From Hoeflea sp. 108 (lineage in GTDB: Bacteria > Pseudomonadota > Alphaproteobacteria > Rhizobiales > Rhizobiaceae): a stretch of 64,000 nucleotides of DNA. Of the stretch, positions 30,380 through 39,187 are shown one piece after another. Position numbers and translations under genes: made by a program. Numbering within the stretch: position 1 is the stretch's first letter; the number at the start of each line of letters is the position of its first letter. The stretch lies in the NCBI RefSeq assembly GCF_000372965.1, contig NZ_KB890024.1, forward strand, positions 4,924,304 to 4,988,303. Direction: 5' to 3'. The notes beneath the pieces are model-generated. The model was given only the letters and a program-made list of their open reading frames with translations. It ran no database searches and was not told the origin of the DNA.

Positions 30380-31549
30380 ATGGCACGCTACGACGTGGTC
30401 ATCATCGGCGGCGCGATCGTCGGCAGCTCGATCGCCTACTATCTGCGCGACGAGGGTTTCACCGGCTCGATTGCGCTGATCGAGCGCGACCCGCAATTCG
30501 CCAACGCGGCGACCACTTTGTCCTGCGCCTCTATCCGCCAGCAATTCTCCATTCCCGAGAACATCCGCCTGTCGCAGTTCACGCTCGGTCTGTTCCGGCG
30601 CCTGAAGGAGGAGTTCGGCCCCGATGCCGACATCGGCTTCCGCGAGGGCGGCTATCTGATCCTCGCCGGCGAGAACGGCCTGCCGATCCTCAAGGCCAAC
30701 CACGACGCGCAGATGGCCGAGGGCGCCGACATCGTGCTTGAGGACGCCGACCAGCTTGCCAGGCGCTTCAAATGGATCTCGACCGAAGGCATCACCGCCG
30801 GCGCCTATGGCCGGACGGGCGAAGGCTGGTTTGACGCGCATGCCATGCTCGGCCTGTTCCGCAAGGCGCTGAAGACCAAAAACGTCGACTTGATCACCGG
30901 CGAGGTGGCAGCCATCGAGCGCCAGGGCAACCGCCTGACCGCGGTCACGCTCGCCACTGGCGAAAAGATCGATGCCGGCACGGTCATCAACGCCGCCGGT
31001 CCCAACGCCGGCAAGGTTTCGGCCATGGCCGGCCTGGTGCTGCCGGTCGAGCCGCGCAAGCGCAACGTCTTCGTGTTCGAGGCGCGCGACCGCTTCGACG
31101 ACATGCCGCTGATGGTCGATCCCAGCGGCGTCTATGTTCGCCCCGAGGGCTCGATGTACATCACCGGCGGCGCCGAGAGCGAGGACGGCGAGCAGGCGGC
31201 GGACCCACAGGATTTCAACCCCGACTGGTCGCTGTTCGAGGAAGTGATCTGGCCCGCGCTCGCCACCCGCGTGCCGGCCTTCGAGGCGATCAAGGCGACG
31301 CGCGCCTGGGTCGGCCACTACGACTACAACGCGCTCGACCAGAACGCCGTCATCGGCCCGCATCCCGAGGTCGACAACTTCATCTTCGCCAACGGTTTTT
31401 CCGGCCACGGCCTGCAACAGGCGCCGGCGGTCGGCAAGGCGCTGGCCGAGCTCATCGTCCATGGCGGCTACCGTTCGATCGACTGCTCGGCCTTCGGCTA
31501 CCAGCGCATCGCTGAGGGCCGCCCATTCCGCGAACTGAACGTGATCTAG
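30380..31549 (+). CDS. FAD-dependent oxidoreductase (DAO family)
   Basis: A 389-residue flavoprotein of the D-amino-acid/sarcosine-oxidase fold. The Rossmann motif is VVIIGGAIVGSSIAYYL at residues 5-21; the C-terminal FAD site is FANGFSGHGLQQAPAVGK. It oxidises a secondary amine or amino acid, perhaps an N-methylated one; the exact substrate is unknown. It is most like the FOXRED1/sarcosine-oxidase-like group. Divergent from the CoA-ester lyase. Confidence 0.85.
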   Translation: MARYDVVIIGGAIVGSSIAYYLRDEGFTGSIALIERDPQFANAATTLSCASIRQQFSIPENIRLSQFTLGLFRRLKEEFGPDADIGFREGGYLILAGENGLPILKANHDAQMAEGADIVLEDADQLARRFKWISTEGITAGAYGRTGEGWFDAHAMLGLFRKALKTKNVDLITGEVAAIERQGNRLTAVTLATGEKIDAGTVINAAGPNAGKVSAMAGLVLPVEPRKRNVFVFEARDRFDDMPLMVDPSGVYVRPEGSMYITGGAESEDGEQAADPQDFNPDWSLFEEVIWPALATRVPAFEAIKATRAWVGHYDYNALDQNAVIGPHPEVDNFIFANGFSGHGLQQAPAVGKALAELIVHGGYRSIDCSAFGYQRIAEGRPFRELNVI

Positions 31550-31591
31550 CTTTTTAGCGGTAGGGACGGAAACGCTGTCCCCACCGAACAA

Positions 31592-32242
31592 TCAGCCTGA
31601 CAACGCCGCGGTGAAAACCGCGAGCTGGGCGGCGAAGGCGCGCTGGAAAGCGGGCCGCGCCTCGCCGCGGGCGACATAGGCAGCAACACCAGGAAATTCC
31701 TCCAGCAGGCCCGAGCCGTAGAGACGCCGCAGCACCATCACCATCATCAGGTCGCCGGCACTGAACGCGCCGTCGAGCCAGTCGGCCTCGCCAAGGGCCG
31801 CGGACAGCTGGCCGAGGCGGACACGGATGCGGTCCTGCAGCATCGGCAGGCGCTGGCCGAACCAGGGCTTGTCGCGCTCGACAAGGTCGGCCTGGTCGTA
31901 TTCGACGATCGGCGGCTCGACCGTGTTCAGCGCCGCAAACATCCACATGACGGCCCGCGCCCGGCCGTTGACATCGCCGGGCAGAAGGCCGGCATGCCGC
32001 TCGGCGATCTCAAGCACGATGGCACCCGACTCGAACAGGACGAGGCCGCCATCTTCGAGGGTCGGGATCTGGCCGAAGGGGTTGAGCCTCAGATGCGCCG
32101 ACTGCTTCATCTGCGGGAACGAGACCAGCCTGACGTCATAGGGCTGGCCGACCTCCTCGAACGCCCAGCGGACGCGCATGTCGCGCGCCTGTCCCGCGCC
32201 TTCGTCGGGCGAATTTGCAAAAGCAGTCATGATGGGGAACAT
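31592..32242 (-). CDS. Glutathione S-transferase family protein
   Basis: A 216-residue GST. The thioredoxin-fold half (1-80) includes NPFGQIPTLEDGGLVLFES with the cis-Pro and the SNAIL/Glu-Ser glutathione site (LFESGAIVLEI); the helical half follows. No classical N-terminal Ser/Tyr/Cys motif is obvious. The start is the ATG 3' of AGGAGGG. It converges on the FAD oxidase gene 42 bp away. Confidence 0.85.
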   Translation of the reverse strand: MFPIMTAFANSPDEGAGQARDMRVRWAFEEVGQPYDVRLVSFPQMKQSAHLRLNPFGQIPTLEDGGLVLFESGAIVLEIAERHAGLLPGDVNGRARAVMWMFAALNTVEPPIVEYDQADLVERDKPWFGQRLPMLQDRIRVRLGQLSAALGEADWLDGAFSAGDLMMVMVLRRLYGSGLLEEFPGVAAYVARGEARPAFQRAFAAQLAVFTAALSG

Positions 32243-32919
32243 CGGAACCCTCCTGCCGATTGCACGGCGCCACCGTCACCTGGATATGCCATGAAACGCA
32301 ATCCTTCGCTTGCCTCCGCAGGACGAATGGCGGCAACGGCTCCCAACAGCTGGCTTGCAATTTTTCGCCGGCGCTGGCGCTCAGGCGCTCTGGAGCGCCG
32401 CGCATCCCGTCCGGACGCGAAAGCGGTGTTCCCCTGAGGTCATGCATCGTGTCAGCCGAAATCGGCTCCGTACACCCGGTGCGTACCAGGCTCCGGCGAG
32501 GGAGATGAGCCGATTCTAAGCCGGCTTTTCAGGATGTCGGAAACGCACGGCGCGAGTTGTCCTTCCGCGATGCATCGAGTTCCTCGGTCGGACAGGCGGC
32601 AGGCCGCGACCCGCCAGAATCGGCCAACCAGCGACAGGCACCGAAAGACAAGCGTAAGGCCGCCGAAAAAGGCGGGCCACCACGCGATCGGGAACTTAGC
32701 TGCCAGGTTCAGAGGGTGCACCCATCGGGCGTAGGCCCGCTGGCAATTGCCGGCGGCGCGCCGACTTTTTTGCGGGCGGCCGCAACCCTGCCCACGCCAT
32801 CCAAGACCGCCATTCCGTAGTCGGTCCTTTGCTCCCTCGCAGCACCGTCCAACACCCTGGCGCCTATTTTTGCCCGATAGCGCTTGATGCCGCCCAGATT
32901 TCACTCCACATCGGTCGGC
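32243..32919. other. 677-bp stretch without a convincing gene
   Basis: Several short open frames cross this region on both strands, but none has a ribosome site, recognisable motif or the usual third-position GC pattern. I see no tRNA and no strong terminator. It separates the divergent GST and DUF930 genes and may hold promoters for both. Confidence 0.5.
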
Positions 32920-34059
32920 ATGGCGGACGAGACAAGCAACCGACGTCGGGACTCGCTGTGGGCATTGCCCGCATCGCTGATCCTGCACGGGCTGCTGATT
33001 GCGGTGCTGGTGGCCTACAGCCAGCCGAGGGCTGCGCAGCAGCCTGAGGAGGAAGCGGTGAACGTCACGCTGGCGCCGCCGCCGGAACAGCCGAGGCCGG
33101 AACCCGCCCCGCCACCGCCACCCCCGAAGCCTCCCGAGGAGAAGAAGCCCGAGGAGCCGAAGCAACCGCCTGTGGCGGAAACCGAGCCGGCCCAGCCGGC
33201 GAAGATCGAGGTATTGAAGCCGGTTTTCCAGTTCGGGGAGAAAGATGCCGGCTCCGGCAAGTCGGCCGAGCAGGGAGGAGGTGTGCAGACACCTTCACCG
33301 GCGACGGATGACGGCGCGAAGCCACCTGCTGAGACGCGGCCGGACGCCGAAAAGCAGGCGGAGGCGGCGAAGGATACCCAGCCGGTCCAGGATGTGCCGA
33401 ACGAGGTCGCCACGGCCCAGGACACGCCCAACCAGGCGGCCGCGCCCCAGGACGCAGGTCAGCAGGCCGAGGACAAGCAAGTCGGCCTTGCCGAAGGTGC
33501 TGACCAGCAGACAGCTGCGGCTCCGCCAGCCCTTGGGGCCGAAGGCAGCGATGGCGAGTTGGCGCTGCCCGCTTTGGCCAAGGCGCCCGAGCCGAGGCCC
33601 GCGGCCGCGGCGAAGCCCAGCCGTTCGGAGTTCACGAAGCCCGGAGGGGCAAGCAGGGCGCCAAGCCAGCGGAATGCGGATGTTGCCGCAGCGCAGCCCT
33701 TTTCGGGATTGCCAGGAGTCCGGAGGCCGCAGTCGCAGGGCGGCGACGCCTTGAGCACGACCGCGATGGCCGGCGTGCCGCGTGACAAGCGGGCCGCGAG
33801 GCTGTGCGCCAGCGCGCTGCAGCAGCAACTGCTGCAGGCGTCCTATTCCCCCGACCTGGTGCCGCTCGTGCCGCTGAAGCGGGGCAACGTGCTCGACGTT
33901 CCGGAGGCCGCGTTCCGCACGCGGACGGCATGGCACGAGCTGAGCTATCGCTGTGAGGTCGACGCCGACGCCACCACGATCCGGTCGCTGACCTTCCGCG
34001 TCGGCGGGACGATCCCGCGCGACCAATGGCGGCGTCTCGGACTGCCCTCCGGCAATTAG
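32920..34059 (+). CDS. DUF930 protein with TonB-like Pro-rich region
   Basis: About 379 residues. A single N-terminal transmembrane helix (LWALPASLILHGLLIAVLVA, about 14-33) is followed by a Pro/Glu/Lys-rich region (PPPPPPKPPEEKKPEEPKQP), then a long Ala/Gln/Asp-rich linker. The last ~90 residues (from about 290) are the DUF930 domain, with two cysteines (LCAS, YRCE). The layout recalls TonB or TolA: an inner-membrane anchor, a periplasm-spanning rod and a terminal domain. No ExbB/ExbD genes are adjacent. Start could be ATG 32887 or 32920. Confidence 0.75.
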   Translation: MADETSNRRRDSLWALPASLILHGLLIAVLVAYSQPRAAQQPEEEAVNVTLAPPPEQPRPEPAPPPPPPKPPEEKKPEEPKQPPVAETEPAQPAKIEVLKPVFQFGEKDAGSGKSAEQGGGVQTPSPATDDGAKPPAETRPDAEKQAEAAKDTQPVQDVPNEVATAQDTPNQAAAPQDAGQQAEDKQVGLAEGADQQTAAAPPALGAEGSDGELALPALAKAPEPRPAAAAKPSRSEFTKPGGASRAPSQRNADVAAAQPFSGLPGVRRPQSQGGDALSTTAMAGVPRDKRAARLCASALQQQLLQASYSPDLVPLVPLKRGNVLDVPEAAFRTRTAWHELSYRCEVDADATTIRSLTFRVGGTIPRDQWRRLGLPSGN

Positions 34060-34129
34060 AAGGTTGGTCGAGCTGGCTCGCGGAAGCCGCCGCTCCGCCT
34101 GCGCCCCGACGCTCAAGCATTGGCTCGGC

Positions 34130-34353
34130 GACAACAGCTGTCGGGCATGCCGCGATGGCGCGGCAGACGTTTTTCGTCCGAACTGGAGTTGAACGGGACC
34201 TTCCACCTGAGCTCTTTGCCGAAGGTCGGCTCGACCATTGACTTGCAGGCTTCGGCCATGGTGACGATGCCGGTGGGAGACCAGACCAGATGCTGCCCTA
34301 CGTGGCCTCCTTGGGTCGGCCTCGTGGATGAATTTGCGCAAGCGGGCCGCGCC
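34130..34353 (-). pseudogene. Decayed DUF1801-family fragment
   Basis: This stretch aligns by eye with the intact DUF1801 gene at 37298-37714. Shared blocks are GATGGCGCGGC, CTGGAGTTGAAC, GACCAGACC, GGCCTCGTGGATGA and GCCGCGCC in the same order. Read leftward, it gives MRKFIHEADP in one frame, then SPTGIVTMAEACKS and VPFNSSSDEK in another. The segment between GACCAGACC and TCGGCCTCGTGG is about 11 bp shorter than in the intact copy, causing the frameshift. It has no start with a ribosome site. Confidence 0.7.
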
Positions 34354-34578
34354 AATTGCCCGGATCCGCGATCCTCAAGCCAATCTCCTGCGTGGAAGGG
34401 GCGCGCGGACCTGCGTTCCGGTAAACAGATGGCCCGATGCCTTGACCATGCGTCTCAACCGCTTGACCGAGCGTCCCCCGCCATTGACTAGCGCGGCAGT
34501 TGCAGATCACCTCATATGACTTGGCCGGCGCAGCGCCGGTGCAAGCGACAGCATGCGGTTCTGGGAGCGGGGGCGACC

Positions 34579-35604
34579 ATGGCGACACCACAACGACAGG
34601 AATGGCCGTTTCCGCCCGGCGCGGAGTGTCTGGCCGCGTGGAAAGATGCGATTTCCCTGCTTGTCGACTGCTCCATTCCGGAGGATGCGGATCCTGCGCT
34701 TTTTGATTTTCACGGGTGCGCCTGGCAGCTTCCGGGCGCTTTCCTGCATGTGAACGGCGGTTCGGCGATGGCCATGTCGCGGACGCAGCAGGTCATCGAC
34801 GAGCGGCCGACCCCGCATATGGTGCTGTTCATGGTCCTGGAAGGGCGGGTGACGAGCAACTATGACGGGCTGATCCAGGAACATGAGCCCGGCGACATCG
34901 TCGTCGTCGACTACTCCTTGCCCTATGAGAGCCAGACGTCGGGCTTCGAAGCCATCGCGCTGACCTTCGACAAGGCAAGCGTGCCGGTCGAATTCCAGAG
35001 CAACACGCACGGTCTGGTGCTGACAGCGAACGACCCCACCGGCGCCATGCTGGGCGGCCAGATCAGGGCACTGGCCGAGCACATCGACGGCCTCAGCGTT
35101 CACCAGGGCCAGGTGATCGTCGAGGGCATCCTGAATTTTGCCGCGGCCGCCTTTGCAACGCCCGCAACGCGGGAACGGCGCGACAAGCGTTTTCTGTTCC
35201 AGCGCGCATCGTCGGCGGCGCGACAGGGCCTGTCCGATCCCGACTTCGGCCCGGATGAGCTGGTGGCGGCGCTGGGGGTCTCGCGGTCGAAGCTGTTCCG
35301 CCTGTTCGAGCCGCATGGCGGCGTGCAGCGCTGGATGCTGGCCGAGCGGCTGAGGGCAAGCCTGCAGAGCATTCTGCGCTCGACCCCGGATCACAAGATA
35401 TCAGCCATCGCCCGCAATCACGGCTTTCGCAGCGAGGCACATTTCAGCCGGGCCTTTCACAAGCGGTACCAGATCAGTCCCAGCTCTGTCCGCACGCTAT
35501 CAAGGGATTCGCTGCGCATGGCGACCTACGACACCTTGCTGAGGCGCGGCGACGGCAATGGCGGCGCCATCGTCGAAGCCTGGCTCGCGGCCGCGCGCGC
35601 CTGA
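34579..35604 (+). CDS. AraC-family transcriptional regulator
   Basis: A 341-residue regulator. The N-terminal ~200 residues form a cupin-like sensing domain of the AraC-binding-like class (VVDYSLPYESQTSGFEAIAL). The C-terminal DNA-binding part (about 225-325) has two helix-turn-helix units, with LVAALGVSRSKLFRLFEPHG and ISAIARNHGFRSEAHFSRAF. The effector is unknown. ATG 34579 follows GGGAGCGGGGG. No obvious target gene is adjacent. Confidence 0.88.
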   Translation: MATPQRQEWPFPPGAECLAAWKDAISLLVDCSIPEDADPALFDFHGCAWQLPGAFLHVNGGSAMAMSRTQQVIDERPTPHMVLFMVLEGRVTSNYDGLIQEHEPGDIVVVDYSLPYESQTSGFEAIALTFDKASVPVEFQSNTHGLVLTANDPTGAMLGGQIRALAEHIDGLSVHQGQVIVEGILNFAAAAFATPATRERRDKRFLFQRASSAARQGLSDPDFGPDELVAALGVSRSKLFRLFEPHGGVQRWMLAERLRASLQSILRSTPDHKISAIARNHGFRSEAHFSRAFHKRYQISPSSVRTLSRDSLRMATYDTLLRRGDGNGGAIVEAWLAAARA

Positions 35605-35630
35605 GACAGGCAAGAAGGCTCGCGGCAGAC

Positions 35631-35658
35631 AAAAGGCGGCCTGTAGGCCGCCTCTTTT
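35631..35658. terminator. Bidirectional intrinsic terminator
   Basis: AGGCGGCC-TGTA-GGCCGCCT, an 8-bp perfect stem with AAAA before and CTTTT after. It serves both the AraC gene and the converging porin gene. Confidence 0.85.
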
Positions 35659-35674
35659 CATCATGCGCCCGAGC

Positions 35675-36394
35675 TCAGAACTTGTAGTTCAAGCCGGTCT
35701 TCAGCGTATGGAAGGCGGTATCCATCTCGATCCGGTCTCCGGTGAAGATAAGATTCGTCCCCTTCAGGCTGCCGAGATCGACGTAGAGATATTCGGTCTT
35801 CAGCGTGACATTATCGGTGATGCCATATTCGACGCCCGCGCCGGCGGTCCAGCCCAAATTGGTGTCGGAAAGCGCCTCGCTGAACCCGTCGCTATCGCTG
35901 TCTGAATAAGAAATCTTGCCATAGGCTGCGCCGCCCGTGCCGTAGAACAGAACATTCTCTTCGGCGTAGCCGAGACGGCCGCGCACGGTGCCGAACCAAT
36001 CGACCTGGACCGTATATCGGGAGCTGAAGCCTTCGGTCGACTCGCTATGCTCGGCCTTGATCTCGGACAGGGACAAATCCGCCTCGACGCCCGCGACCCA
36101 ATTCGAAGCGAATTGCCTGTTGTAGCCGACCTGGAAGCCACCGAAACCACCAAATGCCCGGTCGCTGACGTAATAGCCAATCGGGCCAACCTCAGTTTCG
36201 ATGATGTACGAATTGTCGAACGTGCCGCCGCCGATGCCGCCGTGGACACCTACGTGGAGGCCGCTCCAGTCATAGGCAAAGCGCTCCGCGACTGGCGACG
36301 GAGTCTGCTCGCTGATCACGTCGGCAGCCTGCGCCGAGGACAGGCCCAAGATCATCATGGAATAAACGATCGTAATTCTGGCAGATTTTTTCAA
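35675..36394 (-). CDS. Outer-membrane beta-barrel protein (Omp25/Omp31/RopB type)
   Basis: A 239-residue exported protein. The signal peptide (LKKSARITIVYSMMILGLSSAQA) ends near residue 23. The mature part is a small beta-barrel with DWSGLHVGVHGGIGGGTF and ends NYKF, an aromatic C-terminus typical of Bam substrates. The start is taken as TTG 36394 because CCGGAG lies seven bases upstream; the upstream frame has no such site. It resembles rhizobial RopB and Brucella Omp25/31. Base composition is lower in G+C than its surroundings. Confidence 0.85.
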   Translation of the reverse strand: MKKSARITIVYSMMILGLSSAQAADVISEQTPSPVAERFAYDWSGLHVGVHGGIGGGTFDNSYIIETEVGPIGYYVSDRAFGGFGGFQVGYNRQFASNWVAGVEADLSLSEIKAEHSESTEGFSSRYTVQVDWFGTVRGRLGYAEENVLFYGTGGAAYGKISYSDSDSDGFSEALSDTNLGWTAGAGVEYGITDNVTLKTEYLYVDLGSLKGTNLIFTGDRIEMDTAFHTLKTGLNYKF

Positions 36395-36649
36395 AACGAA
36401 CTCCGGAACTTCATGTGAGAACGACAATGGTTCTACATGAGGCGAAGATCAGCCGCCTTGACCTGGCGTCCCTACTTGATGACCGAACGTCCCAATGCGC
36501 ACGCCACGCTTGTTCCGGGCAGTGACAGGCTAGCCGACATCACCCAGAAATGTCTCGGGGTCTTGGACAGAGGCCCGCCCGCCGTGGGCGGCGGCCGGCG
36601 GGCGATGGCACTGGGGAATGGTGGAGCGAGCGCCTGGGAGGGCACGAAC

Positions 36650-36865
36650 ATGCCGAACGAAGCAGTTCAGATGCAGCAGATTGGTCAGGCCGCGGTGGAG
36701 CAGCCCGCCCGCCCGCAATCCTTGTCCCTGACCCGTGCATTGAGCAGGGCGTGGGTCGCCTTGGCGGGCTCATATGAGCACAACGAGCAGAGCTCCGACG
36801 GCCTGGAGGCACTCGACATGCTCGGCGGTTGGAAGGGCTCCGATGGCAGGCGGCGTAAGCCCTGA
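36650..36865 (+). CDS. Small hypothetical protein
   Basis: A possible 71-residue protein starting MPNEAVQMQQIGQAA. GGGAGGG precedes the ATG by 7 bases. The C-terminal half (SLTRALSRAWVALAGSYEHN) could form a helix. No motif is recognised and no relative comes to mind. It lies 42 bp upstream of the haem-copper-like membrane gene and could be its operon partner. It may equally be non-coding. Confidence 0.35.
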   Translation: MPNEAVQMQQIGQAAVEQPARPQSLSLTRALSRAWVALAGSYEHNEQSSDGLEALDMLGGWKGSDGRRRKP

Positions 36866-36907
36866 GGGGCCGGCCGTCCGGAACTGAAAATGACGATGGG
36901 GGGAAGA

Positions 36908-37282
36908 ATGCCGAATATTGCCAAGATGTATTTCCTGACCGCCATTTGTTTCCTCGTGGCCGGCATTCTGGTCGGGCTGAAGATGTCGATTGCGCATGAC
37001 TATTCGGCAACCGGCGCACATGCACATATCAACTTGCTCGGTTGGGTGACGATGGCGATTTTCGGCACGTTTCATGCCCTGAACCCGCATGGCGCGGGGA
37101 GCCGGCTGGCGAAGGTGCAGTATTATGTCTACACTGGCGGAGTGATCGTGATGACGCCGGCGCTCTACCTTCTGCTGACGGGCACCCCGTCGCTGGAGCC
37201 GGTGGTTGCCATCTCCTCCCTGGTCGTGTTCGCCGGCGTGCTGATGTTCGGGGCGATCATTTTCCGCGCCCGTGCGGCCTAG
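36908..37282 (+). CDS. Four-helix membrane protein resembling the N-terminus of haem-copper oxidase subunit I
   Basis: A 124-residue protein with four predicted membrane helices (about 7-25, 37-58, 69-89, 96-118). Helix 2 opens with GAHAHINLLGW (His38, His40) and contains His56 in GTFHALNP. This resembles the helix carrying a haem ligand in CcoN and NorB. The binuclear-centre helices are absent, so it is not a working oxidase. It may bind haem on its own. GGGGGGA before ATG 36908 decides the start. Function unknown. Confidence 0.6.
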   Translation: MPNIAKMYFLTAICFLVAGILVGLKMSIAHDYSATGAHAHINLLGWVTMAIFGTFHALNPHGAGSRLAKVQYYVYTGGVIVMTPALYLLLTGTPSLEPVVAISSLVVFAGVLMFGAIIFRARAA

Positions 37283-37297
37283 GCACGCTTCACAGCG

Positions 37298-37714
37298 CTA
37301 GCTCTTCCGCTTCTTGGCTGCCTGGCTTGCCACATTGACCGCCACGGCAGCGCGGATCAGCGCCCTCAGTGCCTCCTCGTCGACCGCCTCGCCCTCGCGA
37401 AAATCGATGGCGCGGCGGACGTTGCCTTCGAGGCTGGAGTTGAACAGGCTCTTGGGGTCGTCGACCTGTGCGCCCTTGGCGAAGGTCAGCTTGACCACCG
37501 CCTTGTAAGTTTCTCCAGTGGTGATGATGCCGGCATGCGACCAGACCGGCGTGCCGCCCCATTTGACCTCCTCGACCACCTCGGGGTCGGCCTCGTGGAT
37601 GAGCTTGCGCAGGCGCGCGAGCATGGCGCCGCGCCAGTCCGAGAGCTCGGCGATCCTGGCGTCGATCTGCTTCGAGGCTTCAGCGCCGCTCGCGCCCGTC
37701 TTTGCCTTGTCCAT
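37298..37714 (-). CDS. DUF1801-family protein
   Basis: A 138-residue cytoplasmic protein with the YdhG/DUF1801 fold: MLARLRKLIHEADPEVVEE, EEVKWGGTPVWSHAGII, and the C-terminal SSLEGNVRRAIDF. A basic tail (AAKKRKS) ends the protein. Role unknown. The start at 37714 is chosen because AGGAGG lies 5 bases before; an ATG at 37717 is too close to it. A decayed relative lies 3 kb away (34130-34353). It converges on the small membrane-protein gene 15 bp away. Confidence 0.85.
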   Translation of the reverse strand: MDKAKTGASGAEASKQIDARIAELSDWRGAMLARLRKLIHEADPEVVEEVKWGGTPVWSHAGIITTGETYKAVVKLTFAKGAQVDDPKSLFNSSLEGNVRRAIDFREGEAVDEEALRALIRAAVAVNVASQAAKKRKS

Positions 37715-37970
37715 CATGTCCTCCTCGCTTGCTGCGGCGTCCGCCACGCCGCTTGTATTGTTCACCGAGCAGAGCGGATGCTCGGCCCCAGCCACGAATG
37801 GCGCCCGCCTCGCCTGGTGGCGACAGTAGAGCATTTCCGCCTGTCCTCGCATCGCGAAAACGCCGGACCATCCTGTTCTGGCGCAAGCTTGGCGGAAAGC
37901 CGCGTCGCAATCTTGCCGAAGTGGCGCTGGACGCGCCGGTGGCCACGACGGCAAAAAGCCGGCGCGGGGC

Positions 37971-38894
37971 TCAGGCCTGGCTTGATACGGCGCCCTGCCC
38001 GCGCAGGCCTTCGGCCGACTGGCGCACCACTTCCGAGATCTGCATGAGCTGGTCGGCGAGCGGGCTCGCCTTGCGCCAGATCATGCCGATGGTGCGCGAC
38101 GGCTGCGGGCTCCTGAAGCGGGCGATGGAGACCGAGGCCGACATCGTTTCAACCGGGACCGCCATTTCGGGGATCAGCGTCACGCCGATGCCGGCGCCGA
38201 CCATCTGCACCAGCGTCGACAGCGAGCTGCCGTCCAAAAGTTCGCGCGGGCGGGTCGACTGCATGTTGCAGAAGGACAGCGCCTGCTCGCGGAAGCAATG
38301 GCCCTCCTCGAGCAGCAGCAGGCGCATTTCGCGCAGCATCTCGCGGTTGGGTACCGGCTTGCCGGCGTCCTCGCCGGGTCGGACGAGCACGAAATTCTCC
38401 TCGAACAGCGCGACCTCGGTCAGCGACGGCTCGGAGACAGGCAAGGCGACGATGGCCGTGTCGAGCCGGCCTTCCGACAGCTCGTGAATGAGCTTCTGCG
38501 TCTGTGTCTCGCGCACATGGATGTCGAGCCCGTCATGCAGGCGGGTGAGATTACCGATGATGGTGGGCAGAAGATAAGGCGCGACAGTCGGAATGACGCC
38601 GATGCGCAGCCGCCCCACCAGCCGCTCGCGGGAGGCGCGCGCCAGGTCCTCGAGCTCGTCGACCGAGCGCAGGATGTCGCGGACGCGGGCGGCGAATTCC
38701 TCGCCGAAACCGGTCAGCCTGACCTGCCGGGCGCTTCTCTCGAACAGCTCGGACCCTAGATTCTCCTCGAGATCCTTGATCTGCACCGACATCGCCGGCT
38801 GGGAGATTGCACAGGCATCCGCCGCGCGGCCGAAATGGCTGTGGCGGGCCAGCGCCTCGAAATAGCGAAGCTGCTTGAGCGTCAGATTGATCAT
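37971..38894 (-). CDS. oxyR: Hydrogen-peroxide-sensing regulator OxyR
   Basis: A 307-residue LysR-type regulator. The helix-turn-helix spans about residues 5-60 (LKQLRYFEALARHSHFGRAA). The two redox cysteines, Cys200 and Cys209, sit in EEGHCFREQALSFC, equivalent to E. coli Cys199/208. Disulphide formation by H2O2 switches the protein to the activating form. It is divergent from katG, its expected target. Confidence 0.95.
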   Translation of the reverse strand: MINLTLKQLRYFEALARHSHFGRAADACAISQPAMSVQIKDLEENLGSELFERSARQVRLTGFGEEFAARVRDILRSVDELEDLARASRERLVGRLRIGVIPTVAPYLLPTIIGNLTRLHDGLDIHVRETQTQKLIHELSEGRLDTAIVALPVSEPSLTEVALFEENFVLVRPGEDAGKPVPNREMLREMRLLLLEEGHCFREQALSFCNMQSTRPRELLDGSSLSTLVQMVGAGIGVTLIPEMAVPVETMSASVSIARFRSPQPSRTIGMIWRKASPLADQLMQISEVVRQSAEGLRGQGAVSSQA

Positions 38895-39187
38895 AACCTT
38901 GCCTTATCGCTGCAATCAGGAAATCCAACTTTAGATAATGAAAGGGCTTTGGTACAGATTTGGTGTGGAAGGCAAGGAGGAGCCGTGTCACGATCCCTGG
39001 ATATCGCGACCGATGGCGGTGCGCGGTTTGCCGGTGTCATCAGGGCATCAGGTAAGACCGTGCTGTTTTGCATTCCACGAAGACCTGCCACGCGCAGAGA
39101 CGTTCGACGTAGCCACGTGCGGCCATGACCGGCCGCCTCGGACATTGTCCGGCAGATCAACCAACGCAGCCACGACCGGAGACCAAG
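38895..39187. promoter_or_regulatory. Divergent oxyR-katG regulatory region
   Basis: The region between the two starts must hold both promoters and the OxyR sites. TTATC at 38904-38908 and GATAA at 38934-38938 form an inverted pair close to oxyR, a plausible part of an OxyR site; the half-site grammar is not clear enough to be sure. Confidence 0.5.

Noticed and set aside
29393..31591. A 732-codon minus-strand frame covering both the CoA-ester lyase and the antisense of the FAD oxidase
   Set aside because: Only the part up to 30283 resembles a known protein; the extension is opposite a real flavoprotein gene.
32452..33165. Minus-strand open frame across the 5' part of the DUF930 gene
   Set aside because: Arg/Leu-rich, lacks a ribosome site and any motif; opposite the Pro-rich coding stretch.
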